From Sclerurus mexicanus (Eukaryota > Chordata > Aves > Passeriformes > Furnariidae), in assembly GCA_013396755.1 (NCBI GenBank), contig VWZF01005254.1, positions 480,714-544,713 of the forward strand: a DNA stretch of 64,000 nt. The letters are read 5' to 3'. Below the pieces are notes generated by a model that saw only the letters and a program-made list of their open reading frames with translations, did not search any database and was not told the DNA's origin. Positions within the stretch are counted from its first letter, which is position 1. Each line of letters begins with the position of its first letter. Shown piece by piece: positions 23,801 to 34,949 of this stretch. A program made the translations under genes and the position numbers.

Positions 23801-24004
23801 GCAACAAAAGTTTGTGAATTTCACCACGCATAAAAATACCTCCTCAGAGGAGGCACCAGGGGAAATTGCCCCTAGTTACCTTCTGTTACGAGCGCATAGC
23901 CCACCCCAGAACAGAGAGCGGCCCGGTCCCCGCTGCCCCTCTCTCTGCGGGTCCGCGCCCGCCCCCGCAGCGCTTGCGGGGCACCTTCTCCCCAAACCCC
24001 TCAC

Positions 24005-24175
24005 GGAGTATGAGTCTCCGGAGCAGCCGCTCTGCAGCGCCCTTTCCCACGCAGAGTGCGACCGCAGGAAACCCCACACTCCGCCCGGGTCTCCTGCCCG
24101 GGGGCGGGGGGATCCCGGTGTTTGCGGTCCGACCCCGCAGCCGCCGGGGGTGNCATCGCCCGGCGGCGTTGCCAT
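24005..24175 (-). CDS. Candidate first coding exon in the CpG island
   Basis: An ATG in good context (CTCGCCATGGCA) opens 57 codons rich in Pro/Gly, ending at TCC|GTGAGG, a usable donor. The peptide starts MATPPGD and ends GCSGDSYS; one codon contains the N. The exon end is phase 0, as are the acceptor at 5307 and the possible exon at 17831-17887. Joining it to the dynein exon keeps one open frame through the dynein start. Gene identity is inference. GC-rich sequence gives long open frames by chance, so confidence is low. Confidence 0.25.
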
Positions 24176-24180
24176 GGCGA
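24168..24180. promoter_or_regulatory. RFX X-box-like motif
   Basis: GTTGCCATGGCGA matches the imperfect palindrome bound by RFX factors (GTTGCC-AT-GGCAAC), with one arm perfect and the other slightly off. RFX proteins drive ciliary genes, including dynein heavy chains, which fits the neighbouring gene. It overlaps the candidate ATG at 24175. Confidence 0.5.
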
Positions 24181-24450
24181 GGGGCTCCCGGCGCTGAGGG
24201 GGCGCTTTTTGCCTTCCCCTTCCAGCCCCAGCCCAGCCCCGGCTCCCCATGGAGACGGGCTGCCGCGGCTGCCGGCGAGCCTCTGCGCACGGCGAGGCCG
24301 GCGCTGGGTTCCCCCGGGGATGCGGCATCCAGCCGTGCCCGCTCCCAGGGACCACCTCCCAGGCGGCTCAGGGAGCCCCCGGCGCCTACAGCCCTCTGGC
24401 TCCGACGGCGTGTCACACCTCGCTACCGCCCGAAAACTTGTGTCAGATAC

Positions 24451-26586
24451 AGCCTTCGCACTCCAGACATAGCAAAATTATCTCACCTTTAACATCTCGT
24501 TCTCATTAACTCCCAAACGTATGCATCTGTGCAGCCCCCGCACCTGGCATTACTGGGGGAGGCGGGAGAGTTAAAAGCTTCAAACGCCGCCGTTTTAACT
24601 GCATGAAAAAAAGAGCAATGATATTTAATACAGCCAAATGCTACAGGTGCACATAATACACCTTTCTCCTAATTGGATACCACAGGGAAGGTTGCCCTCT
24701 TAAATGACCAGAGAATCTCCTTGCTATCAGGTTTCCAGCACTCCCCACTCCCAGAATGTAGCAGCGAAAATAAAGAGCTTGCTGACAGTCTGTTAGACAT
24801 ACTGATCATTCATGTATAAATCAAATTCTAAATGTGTTCATAAACAAATCTGTCCCAAGAACATTTCTTTCTCTTTAACTTCTCACAGAAGATACAAGTC
24901 AGGGTGATGATCACACTGTAGGAAATGGTGACAATGCATACACCAAAGTACTGAAAGCTAAGATTAAATATACATGTAGGACAGACTAAATATGTACAAC
25001 CTGACACTGAGGCATCAGCAGCTTTTGTTCACCCACAATCAATGTCAACACGTTCATGGGAATGTGAAAGCTAAATACTGGTAGTAAAGCACTGATAATT
25101 CAGGAGCAGAAAACCTGAAATTCTTCACAGAAATGTCTAAGAAACCCAGTGCCCAGGTTTGAGTTAGGTAGTTCACCTTGGAATGTATTTCTCTTCTGCT
25201 CCTTTTGATGTAATTTGAACTCTGGACTGGATAGTTTCCTCCTAGTTTTTTTGTGGAAACACAGGGCTACAAAAGACCCGCAGAAACCCCATGTCTCAGC
25301 CCAACAATTCCTAATCATCCCTGAACATGATTTTTCCACCTATTTTTAAAAATCTCTGGAAAGCAAAGTCTTTACAAAAGTCCCAGGGGACACAGTTGAG
25401 TTCTCATTTACTCATTTCAGGGTTTTTTTACTAATATAAATTGTTACTTCTAAGTACATTTTTTCTCGTCTATCCTTCAGCAACTAGGCAGAAAAAGTGA
25501 CTTTTATAATAATAGTTTTTAATGTGTTTGTTGTGGATTCATATTGATAAGCAGCTAAATTCCACACATCCACTTGTTCGCTGCCCCTCAGTGGGAAATG
25601 TTTCTACCTCAATTTTTTCTCTCCTAGAAAGAAGCTAATTGTTTCAGATAAAAGCTATTTATTTCATCATTCCCTTGGAATTCACAGATTTTATTCTTTG
25701 CAAGGGTTTGTTAAAACTTCATAGAGTATCTTCACAGAGTTTCTCTGAAAATAATTTACAGCTTCTCTTGAGCACAGTCTTTCAAATTGTTGCTGACCTC
25801 CATCATAATAATGTAAACTAGATCATATCTGTCTCATTTCTTAGAAAAATTATAAATGTGCCAGAAACTGCTAAAAATTAGGGGCATGCTAGAGGTATTA
25901 ATCTCCACTAGGGGAATATATGACTGTCAAGCTGGTAAAATCTCAAGAAAGGTAATTGGATTGATTTGAACAAAAAATATTTTTTAAGTCCATGAGGTAC
26001 ATTTTCTTCCCCATTCTTGTCCCTTGAACTATTGGTAAATTATAGCATAATAATTTGTTCTAATAATATTGAAAATTCTTCGTCCCTCATTTTTAAAGAA
26101 AGGTGCACTATCTATGACCCTAAGAGTGGACATCATTAAGTAGTGCTCCAAAAATTGACCTTGTTTGGGAGATTGCTCTCAGTATTCAAAGGTATATTTC
26201 ATTTCCTGTTATCTTGAATAGCTCTAAATTATATAAATATTTCACAGTATTTTTTAATCTGATGCTTTCCTGTTTTGTTTTTTTTTTTTTTTCAATAAAT
26301 GTCTTGTCATATATATAGCACTTTATAAAGACCAAAGAAAAATTCACTAAGCATTGTGATTTTCCCTCGGCTTCCCACAAATTGTTTATCTTTTACTCAT
26401 TCTGCATGACTCTGTCTAATTCTATCCCCCCCGTTTGCTTATTTTAGACATCTCTGTATTTTCTGCTCATCCTTAGAACTAATATTTTCCATGATACCAT
26501 TTTTTAACTTTCAGGACAAACATATCTTAGCAAAGCCATCTCACTGAGGTTTTAATATCATTAAAGATACTTTTGGTGCCACTGTA
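24451..26586. other. AT-rich intergenic sequence, nothing recognised
   Basis: Contains a T-run near 26276-26293. No exon or repeat family was identified. Confidence 0.4.
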
Positions 26587-26790
26587 ACACAGAACCATAG
26601 AAGAGCTGAAGCTGAAAAGGAGCTCTGGAGATCATCTAGTTCAATCCCCGTTTAAAACAGGATCAGCCTGGAAAGCTTGTCCAACACCATGTCCAGTCAA
26701 GTTTTTAATATCTCCATAGGTGGAGACTCCACAATGCTGAGCAACCCATTCCACTGCTGGAACACCCTGAACTTTTTTCAGCAATGTAAT
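26587..26790 (-). mobile_element. CR1 3' end, minus orientation
   Basis: CAGAACCATAGAAGAGCTG...GGAGATCATCTAGTTCAATCC...CACAATGCTGAGCAACCCATTCCAC is the reverse complement of the CR1 3' UTR and the adjacent end of its coding region. A short, heavily 5'-truncated copy. Confidence 0.8.
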
Positions 26791-26859
26791 TAGTACTTAT
26801 ATTTGGTATATAGAGGGCTACATAGCTGAGTGTGTTCAAGAATATCTTAGAAACAATAT

Positions 26860-27110
26860 CTCCTCAGTCTCCATGACACCTCAGTCATTACAGTCACCTT
26901 GGGCCCTCAATTTTCCTGTGCCGCTTTTGACTTCAGTCACACCAGTTGTTTACTGGACACTATTCACCTCAGTCACTTATTCAAGCCTGCCTGTCATTCA
27001 ATCAGCTCCTTTCAGCAGCCACTTCAGTCCTGCCAACACTCAAGTTACTCAACTCCTTCAGGTGAATCCGCTGGTCAGTCACCTACTGCCCTCAGCATCT
27101 TCCTCAGCTC
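26860..27110 (+). repeat. Degenerate CAGTCAC-type tandem words
   Basis: The words CCTCAGTCAY and variants (CTCAGTC, TTCAGTCAC, CAGTCACC) recur irregularly about ten times. They keep the plus strand open over 26873-27199 (108 codons) and produce a Ser/Thr/Pro-rich chance peptide. It looks like a decayed short-period satellite rather than a gene. Confidence 0.4.
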
Positions 27111-27284
27111 CACTAATCACAAAGTGTATGATAGAAATGATTTCCAAAGCAATTTGCACAAAAAATTCTTCTGAATTTCAGATTGTCAAAAACTATTGAT
27201 ACTGTAATAGCTTCAAAATATTTCATGGAATTTTTGTTTATTTGTTTGGTTTGATGCCTAAAGGTTTGATGTGTATTACGTAGG

Positions 27285-27437
27285 CTGCCCCCCCCCTTCC
27301 CCCTCAGCTCCGCCAGGAACAGCAGTGGGGGCGCCGTCTCTTGGGGGCACAGGACCAGCACCGTGTTCCCCATGGCCAGGAGGGGCCCCAGTTTCCAGAG
27401 CAGCGCCATCGCTGAGCAGGGCCCCCAGACCACCACC
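27285..27437 (-). pseudogene. Aldehyde dehydrogenase-like fragment
   Basis: A GC-rich island of about 150 bases in AT-rich DNA. The minus-strand frame reads WKLGPLLAMGNTVLVL followed by P-rich sequence and LLFLAEL. This corresponds to the ALDH superfamily segment with the conserved A-x-GNTV-x-KP motif and the following helix (co-substrate-binding domain). The expected KP after GNTV is replaced by LCPQ, and neither the catalytic Cys region nor flanking ALDH sequence is present. It is a lone, broken fragment lying just before an ERV LTR. The parent gene within the superfamily cannot be named. Confidence 0.6.
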
Positions 27438-27489
27438 AATCTAAAATGGAGATTTTAGAGTTTTAGAAGTATAGGTTTTCTTGCTCACA

Positions 27490-27950
27490 TATTAAGTGGT
27501 GTTGGAAGTTACTAAAGTGGTTTTCTCACATATTCTCAAGCTTTCTGAAGGTCATGATGTTTTTCAGAGACACCTGCAAGATAACTTGAAGTCAAAACAA
27601 TAGAAGAGTCCAGAAACCCTTGGAGGTGGTCCAGGGGGCATAGCCTAGGACCCAATGGGTGGACCACCGAGAGAATTAGAAGTGATGATTGGTTATAGAT
27701 ATCTAGTATGTTAATTGTTAGAAAGAGTATAAAAGCTGTAACCTTACTGAGGGCGAGGTTCTCCGGGGACTTATGGACACGGGGATCCTTGTTGGAACAA
27801 CGTGTGTTTTGTAGGTCCAGCGGAGGCCCGAAGCCTCCGAACTCCCAATAAAGGTATTGCCTATCTCTCTCCATTAATGTTTTCTCTGAGTGCCTATTTT
27901 CCAGGATTTTAGGAATCAGGTTTGGTTTGGTTTTGTCCCTTCCCAACACA
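27490..27950 (+). mobile_element. ERV LTR, plus orientation
   Basis: Shows GTATAAAAGC (TATA, 27727-27736), AATAAAGG (polyadenylation, 27847-27854), a T/G-rich U5 and a terminal CA at 27950. A retroviral leader and gag start follow. The left limit is uncertain, with TGTTGGAAG near 27498 as one candidate. Confidence 0.65.
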
Positions 27951-27966
27951 GCGGTTTGAGGGTTGG

Positions 27967-28157
27967 GAGTCAGAATGAGATAGCTTGTTGGAGCTGAGCT
28001 CTCTCACTACCTGCTGGAGCCAGCTGACTATATCTAAAGCCTAAACAATGGGACAGCTAGTAGCTTTGCATTTGAACACGATGGCTGGGGAGTGGACTGG
28101 GGGAAGGTGCATTGGTTTTTTGGGGAAACTTCCCTTTTTCTCTGGCTTGGGAGGTGG
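27967..28157 (+). repeat. 191-bp exact duplicate, copy 1
   Basis: Starts GAGTCAGAATGAGATAGC and ends GGCTTGGGAGGTGG. It covers the ERV leader and gag start. By eye it is base-for-base the same as 28595-28785, at an offset of 628. Confidence 0.9.
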
Positions 28158-28335
28158 TCAGAGAGAGGTTTCCCTGTGCTCATTTTGCCAGTGTTTTCCA
28201 CCTTTGTTTTCCATCTGCTTGGGTGCCCAGCCACCACTTGCTGGGCTAGTGAGGGCTGGGAGAGGGGTCCTGGCTCGTTCCCCACCCCACCCCCCCACCC
28301 CGCCTGACTCTATGCATACTGTTCTGTTCTCCTGA
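28048..28335 (+). pseudogene. ERV gag start (MGQ-type), truncated
   Basis: An ATG about 100 bases downstream of the LTR opens a 95-codon frame starting MGQLVALHLN. An MGQ start is typical of myristoylated gag of gamma- and ERVL-related elements. The frame loses recognisable features after about 40 codons and ends in a Pro-rich stretch with a stop. The first part is repeated exactly at 28676 within the 191-bp duplication. Endogenous and inactive. Confidence 0.5.
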
Positions 28336-28594
28336 GAGGACAACCACCACTACCTGGATTCGCTACAGACTCATTGAGGGACTGCTCATTGAGGCATCAG
28401 CAGCAAAGAAGTTTCTAATCGTCCCCAAGGCTTTCAGACAAAAGATGGTGAGAGGATCCTTGCAGTGCCCGTGGGAAAAGTTCCAGCCCATGCCTGTGAC
28501 CACCATTCCCACAGGAACTCTGGAACAGGCACTTCTCCCTTCCTGTGCCTACCATTCCCACAGGAGCTCTGGAACCCACACCTCTTCTCATGCN

Positions 28595-28785
28595 GAGTCA
28601 GAATGAGATAGCTTGTTGGAGCTGAGCTCTCTCACTACCTGCTGGAGCCAGCTGACTATATCTAAAGCCTAAACAATGGGACAGCTAGTAGCTTTGCATT
28701 TGAACACGATGGCTGGGGAGTGGACTGGGGGAAGGTGCATTGGTTTTTTGGGGAAACTTCCCTTTTTCTCTGGCTTGGGAGGTGG
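28595..28785 (+). repeat. 191-bp exact duplicate, copy 2, bounded by single Ns
   Basis: Flanked by an N at 28594 and an N at 28786, exactly at its edges. An exact repeat delimited by ambiguous bases is more likely an assembly or gap-filling join than biology. Confidence 0.9.
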
Positions 28786-28947
28786 NCACGAGAGCCCTTC
28801 GTGGGTGAGTCACTGCAGTCTCTGCCTCCCTAAGGGCATCAGCATTCCCTGCTGTCTGTGAATACAACTGCACCGAGGGGGCAGACAGGACTTGACTTGT
28901 GTGAAAGTTTTGGTTACGGTGTTGCTGTTTGTTCTGTTCTGGTTTCG

Positions 28948-28951
<4 letters not shown>

Positions 28952-28989
<38 letters not shown>
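28952..28989. repeat. (TA)n microsatellite
   Basis: Uninterrupted TA dinucleotide tract of about 38 bases. Confidence 0.98.
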
Positions 28990-28991
<2 letters not shown>

Positions 28992-29725
28992 TAAAAAACT
29001 GTTATTTCCTGAAGCCCTTTGATTTTTAAATAATAACCTAGAGGGAGGAGCTTTCCATCTTTCTACCCCAGGAAGGCTCCTGTCCCCTTAGCAGACATTT
29101 TTGTCATGCTAAACTGAGACAGATACTTATAAAAATAGAAAACCATTTCACAGAAACAGTTGCTAATACAAGTTTCCATAATTGAAGATTAATGTGCATT
29201 TTTACAGGTATTAGCTATGTGAAAGTTTAGGCATAGCAGTGTTTTCTGTTTCAAACTTAAACTATAGCAAAAACAGCACTCTAGCTGTTGCTTGACTAAT
29301 TCTGTGTGAAATAAAAGGATCATTCACATATCATGCTCTTGTGTGTCTAAAAAGTTCAGGAGAATGCTTTCTGGAATATCTCCAGAGCTTGATATTCTGG
29401 CTCCAAAAGTGGTCACAAAATAACTTGGGAGAGAAAAGAAGAGGGCAAGCTTATGTGATATTCTTGTGTAATACTATCCCAGCCTCTGATCATCTTCAGT
29501 TTAGGCAGTTTTTGAAGCCTATTGCCATGGTGCCACCATGACACATCAGGCAGGACACCAGGACCTCCCTGGGAGGGTGATGGCAGTGCCTGACAGCCAA
29601 GCACCATCCTGCTGCTTCAGCCAGGATCTGGGCAGCCAAGGAGCTGAGACCGTCCCAGTCCTGGCATTGGGCACCTTCCTGGGGACAGGGATACGTCAAG
29701 GTCAGGTTTTGTCTGCTTAGAAAAT
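28990..29725. other. Unclassified sequence, GC-richer 29520-29710
   Basis: The second half has overlapping 60-67 codon frames on both strands, with a bias towards Gly/Pro/Gln-rich peptides. I found no domain and no repeat signature that I can name. Confidence 0.35.
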
Positions 29726-30300
29726 CACAGTGAAAGTCTCTTTCAAATCCTTCTCTAGTCTCCCATTAATCCCATGCAAAGTTGTTGAATCCACAGTGTT
29801 GTTCAGCAAAGGGATTCACAGGTTTTCTGCCTGTTATGTGAAGAATATCTTTAAACTGTTTGTTCTGAACCTGGCTCCCACTAGCTTCATATGATGGTCC
29901 TCATGCTTGTATTTGAAAAACATGGTGAACATTCAGTCCCTATCCATTTTCTCCATGCCACTCATATTACTGTAGACTTCTACCATATCATGCTCTGGGG
30001 AAACACCCCTTCACCAGTCAACTCAGCCATTCTCCTTATGGAAGCCATTCTAGCTCTTTGATCAAACTGCTGCCCTGCTCTTCCCTTTTCTAGTTCTTAC
30101 ATATCTTTTTAGAGATGGAAGAACCATAACGGCACAAAATATTCAAGGTGTGGGCAAACAATTTATACTGTGTTGTAATTACATTTTCCATTTTACTCAC
30201 TATTTCCTTCCTGAAGATGTATACTGTGTTCTTTGTTTTGCTTTCTACTACTGAGCACTGCGATGTTTTTGTGTAATTCTTTATTATAATTATATATAGG
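29726..30300 (-). mobile_element. Ancient CR1/L3-type LINE fragment, minus orientation
   Basis: GTTGTTGAATCCACAGTG... through CTCCATGCCACTCATATTACTG, CCTTATGGAAGCCATTC, TTTAGAGATGGAAGAACCATAAC and ATATTCAAGGTGTGGGC matches the order of the C-terminal reverse-transcriptase region of old reptile/bird CR1, read in reverse. It is clearly decayed. Confidence 0.65.
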
Positions 30301-30639
30301 GTCTTACTTCTCAGTGATCATGTTTTAGAATCCAAATGTTTTTAAGGACTGATCTTGGACAGCAGATAAGTTCTGTGATGTGGTAACAAAAGTAACGCAC
30401 CAGTGGATACTGCCTCACTTGGTAGCATTGAAATCCATTCATCTTCCCCTAGCAATACCAGCAGCAGCAATAATTGTCCACCCAGCATGGATAAAACCCA
30501 TAACAACACCTACCATGGCTTTGTAAAGCACTGGAAATAAATTTTGAGCAGTACCAAATAAAGAAGTAGATCACAGCGGGACAAAAGAAATATGTTATTG
30601 TACACATCCAAACCCAAAAGTTCATAGTTTTGTGAGTTA

Positions 30640-30722
30640 GCCTGTGATATATTGGGTTCAAAAGCTGAACTTGATGAGCTCAGTGATCTTTTCCAACCTA
30701 ATTGATTCTCTGATTCTGTATT
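30640..30722 (+). mobile_element. CR1 3' terminus, plus orientation
   Basis: TTGATGAGCTCAGTGATCTTTTCCAACCTAATTGATTCTCTGATTCTG is the CR1 3' UTR ending in the characteristic octamer-like repeats. Confidence 0.8.
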
Positions 30723-30915
30723 CAAATCACTGTCAAGGTGTTGAGAAAATCAAGAATTTCAAATCTTATTGTCATTTACAGTAACTAACACCCTTTTACT
30801 CAAATCCAACACATCACTTTGGTCACTTCTATCTGACCTAAAAGATACGATGAATCCCCCCAAAAGTTACAGTAAATCTGTATAATCCCAGTTTTCATAT
30901 TTTTGCATAAACCAG

Positions 30916-30930
30916 CCACTAGAGGGGGAG
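30916..30930 (+). promoter_or_regulatory. CTCF-like core motif
   Basis: CCACTAGAGGGGGAG agrees closely with the CTCF core (CCASYAGRGGGCR). It lies about 190 bases after a CR1 terminus, in otherwise unremarkable sequence. Prediction only. Confidence 0.4.
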
Positions 30931-33900
30931 GTAATCCCAAACACTCAAATATATCCAATCCTAGCTAGCAAAACTTCTACATTTGAGACCAGAAGTCCAT
31001 TTTATTTTTTATTTTTTTTTACAGTACAGTACAATTATTCAGCTACAATTAATTACAGTGAGTTATTTGTTATTAGGTTATTATTTGTTATTAGACACAG
31101 AAAATGAATTAAGAGTGCCTTGCCAGAGCAAAGACCTTTCCTTAGAAGGCTCTGTTTATTTATTCAGGAATCAACAGATCATTTTTAAATTGTCATTTCT
31201 ATGTAAAGGTGACTTAATTTTGAGACTGAAAGGTTCAGCAATGTTTCTTTAAGGCACGTCAAATTTTTAGTAAAGTCAGCAATCTTAGATTCACTGATTA
31301 GGACAGATCACAAAACCACGATATGTTGTGCTTATACACTAGTATCCTTATTGAGACAATAAGAAAGCATATTACATGTTCAAGCAGTTACATGATGACA
31401 CTTACAGCAAATGTTAATTTATTAACCAAACAGAAAATCCATCTGTGCTCTCCATTGTGAGCATAAAAAAAAATAAAAATGCCAGTGATCTGTTAATTAT
31501 CACAGTAACAATACTGACTGCTCCGCCTCCACTCAGATCAGTGTCTCTATAGCTGTTGCTAGCCCAGAGTCAAAGTAAGAAGACTTATACTGTGTTGTAT
31601 CACAAAGCAATCAAGACCAATTGTTCGCCATAGGAGAGGAACATAGTAATTATCCACATCTATGATGTAATAAACATTGTCAAACACAACCCAGACATGA
31701 TAAAATCTTCATCTGTGGCAGCTATGGTCACACTTGATTATGGGAGGAATTACTCTGGATTTTATTATGTCTTCTTAGGCAAATTTGTGGGCTGACATGA
31801 GATAGTATGTTATTACAGTTCCAAAAAGGCAGTCCGTCAAGCAAAACTAAGGAAGATATGCCCCAGCACAAACCTGTACATCCCTGTACCCGCTCCAGGA
31901 ATTCCCTGGTCTCGCTTGCTTCCCCCATCAATCACAGAGGGGAAACGACAGGCCTGCAGAGACTGATTACCCACCACAATAGCAATTATAACCAAGGTGA
32001 AGAAATAAAAGAACATTTTGTTTCTTTTAGCATTCTACATGGGTGGTCAGGAAGAACCACAAACTGAATTGTTATTGAGTTTTTGTGACCTTTTGTCTGG
32101 GCGATGTAAGCACCCAAAACTACTCTATGTTCTACCTGGACATAAACCAGTAATTTACAGAGAGATTAATATTATTAAATAAAAAATACATTATAGAAAT
32201 ATATTCCCTCTGGCATGGCTGCCAGGTAACAAGAACTAGCATACATTCATTTCTCAGGAGAGCAAAAATCAATATTGAGAATAATGACACATCAAGACAG
32301 ATGGTCTAAGCAGTAATCATAAAGAGATATTATAATTGTGATATAGATCAAAAGGACAAGAATGGGAAACTGGAAATAGAAGGTGTAGTGGTCAATCTCA
32401 GAAACAGGAATTTTTCAATGAAGAAAGTTTGGGCTTACAGGGAGCTAACTCAGGGAACACATTTTAAAGAAGAGAAAAGGAAACTAAACTGTTGTTATAG
32501 TTATCAAAGTGACCTATAACTAAAAAGTAACAAATGAAAACTTTATTCCAGTTTTCTGAAGGCAGGAGACCAAGTGACCAGTTTTCCCAAGCCCTTTGGT
32601 GGTGGTGTGTGCTCTGCTGGGTAAATTTCACATTGTAGGAGTGAGGAGCATTGATAACAATTTAGAGAAGCAGCAGTGCTGTGGGAACACATTCTTCTGT
32701 CTCTCCTCATGAGTTCTCTGCAAAGGAGGAACAAAGAGCTGAGGGAAGGAGGTGCAGTAGAGCAATGGGGGCAGCAGAGGAGGACTGACCCAAAAGTGTC
32801 CATGCTGAGAAAGATGAGAGGAAGACTTGAAATCAAACAGTATTGTTCATGAGGGGTGGAGATCCTTAGTTGGGAAAAATGTCTGGTAGCCGGAATGGCT
32901 GATTTTATATAAGGGACTGCATGCAATTGCTTTCCAGCAGCTAAAGGAAATCTTTAAAAAATGAAGCATGTGAAATTTTAACAGAGGAAAAGGATTTAAA
33001 TATCTACATGGCTGTGACTATGCAAACAAAACCCATCACTAAAATCTCAGTTCTTCCTTGTCAAGGAAGGTTATACCAGAACAAAGAAAAAAGGGCAAGG
33101 TACTGGCTAGAGTTAAAATCAAGAAATCTGCAGAAAGTTAGATTTTAACTGGAGCTAATTTACAGAAAGTCACAGAAAGGAGTTCATCTTTGAGAACTCA
33201 GACTGCTTTTGTAAAATATAGCTGAGTAGCTGTGCTCCTAATTTGCCTGGTCTTTTAGAGCACTTTTGCCTTACAACCTCTTTAAAAATCTTGTCAAAGA
33301 CCTCTTTATGAAGTAGATAATTAAATATTGTAAGGGTAAATTATTTGCACAGATTAAGAACTAGCTTGGACAGGAAAGGCAGAGAGCACTAGTGTAAAAT
33401 AAGAGCTTGGCCTAGAGAAATATGAAGAGCTGTGTGCCACAGACCAAGAATGGCTGGGAGTGACTTCATTCCTCGCATGCACATCTCTGACCAAGGCAAG
33501 GGAGTGTGGCTGTAAGGGAGCAGAGTCTGCTCATGACACATAACTGGGCAGAGATTCAGCAGAAGGGAAAAGAGTCATAAGCATCAGAAGGTCTTGGACA
33601 CAGCAAGAACAACAGGATATGAGTTAGTGTGCTTGAACTGGGAGAAATAGCAGTATTAGAGACCTGACAAGTAAAAATGTTGTAGCACTGCCCTGACATT
33701 GTGCTTCTTACTGACTTTTTACTGACTAAGTATAGTGAGAGAGCAGGACAACTGGTGCTGAGGCAGGAAGTTTTCAAGTGTTTAGCACTAGCTACAACTC
33801 AGGGTAGATGCAATCATCTCCAGCAGTGCTTCCAACTTTTTTGAACAATATTATAGATGTAAGCCTGACTTTTTTTTTTCAGTGGTAAAGGCCAGACCAA

Positions 33901-34723
33901 AAGAAAACATGATACAGGAGTGTGAGCAAGTTCTCATTGGATGCTTTGCAATAATATTTATTTTTTATGTATCTAATATATTAAACAGATGAGGCTACAC
34001 CAAAACTGAGCGAGATGTTAAACTAAAAGCTTAAATATTAAAGATGCCACCTTGAGGTTGAAGATTCTATAGCTTTGCCTGTACACAATTAATTTTATTT
34101 AGCAATTTAACTTTGCTATTTAATAACTGTGTGTAGGGCATTTGCTGTGGACTTTTTAAAGTTCATTGTTGTGTCACAGAGGCCTCTTTGGTCATATTTT
34201 TAGATCCTCCAAATATTTGTTTACACATTTCTTGTGGAGGACATACCTTCTGTAATACTGTTTCTGCATCAGCCCACTCCCAATTTATTTTAGTATCCTC
34301 CAGCTGATGTGGGACAGATGGGTGAGGGCTGCAAGCAGAGGAATGCTGCCCTGCCTCTGACAGCAGTGGACAGTATGCAGCTCATCTCCCACAGACAGCT
34401 CTCAAGGGCTTTTGGAAAAGTGATTCTCTTGGCCAACAAAAACATTAGAGATCTACAAAAGACTAGAGGGGAATTGCTTTCTGTCTTGCACGGTGGGGTA
34501 CAGGTCACTGAAAAACTGTTGCTGATAACCTGTCCCAGAAGGGTTGTGTAATATTGAGGGAACCAGCACACTTTACTGAAATTATGCAACATTACTTTCA
34601 AAAGTGGCGTGTAGTTTGTGCTATTCATAAACTTTTCCTACAGTTCCCACCTTCATCTTGTCTAGCTGTGGAATTGAAATTCAATTCTTGTCTCAGCAGA
34701 CTGGGAATTACAGTTTGGATCAA

Positions 34724-34757
34724 CATATTTTGGATTAACATATTTTGGATTAACACA
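34724..34757 (+). repeat. 15-bp tandem repeat, about 2.3 copies
   Basis: The unit ATATTTTGGATTAAC recurs consecutively with little change. Confidence 0.8.
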
Positions 34758-34949
34758 TTGTAAAATTAATAGAGCCTAATCTGCACCAATAGCCTCAATG
34801 TTTTGTGTGTGCAAGGCAAAATGTGCAGTGCTCCTCTTTTCTGACCATAATGACACAAAATCCCCCTGTGCTGAGAAACGCTCCTGATCCAAAACTCTCC
34901 TTAGTCTCCTTAGTCTCACAGGAGGCTGGAGCTGCCATCGGAGGGCGCC

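Larger units (their letters stand above)
23880..24450. promoter_or_regulatory. CpG island / probable promoter
   Basis: A sharp rise in GC and CpG density in an AT-rich setting, with GGGCGGGGG (SP1-like) runs. It includes one ambiguous base (N at 24153). The GTTGCCATGGCGA palindrome at 24168-24180 lies inside. This is a typical vertebrate CpG-island promoter. Minus-strand direction is favoured because the dynein exons lie to the left on that strand. Bidirectional activity is possible. Confidence 0.75.

Noticed and set aside
23866..24492. 208-codon plus-strand frame in the CpG island
   Set aside because: Arg/Pro/Ala-rich, created by GC-rich sequence with few stops, overlapped by equally long frames on the other strand, and containing an ambiguous base.
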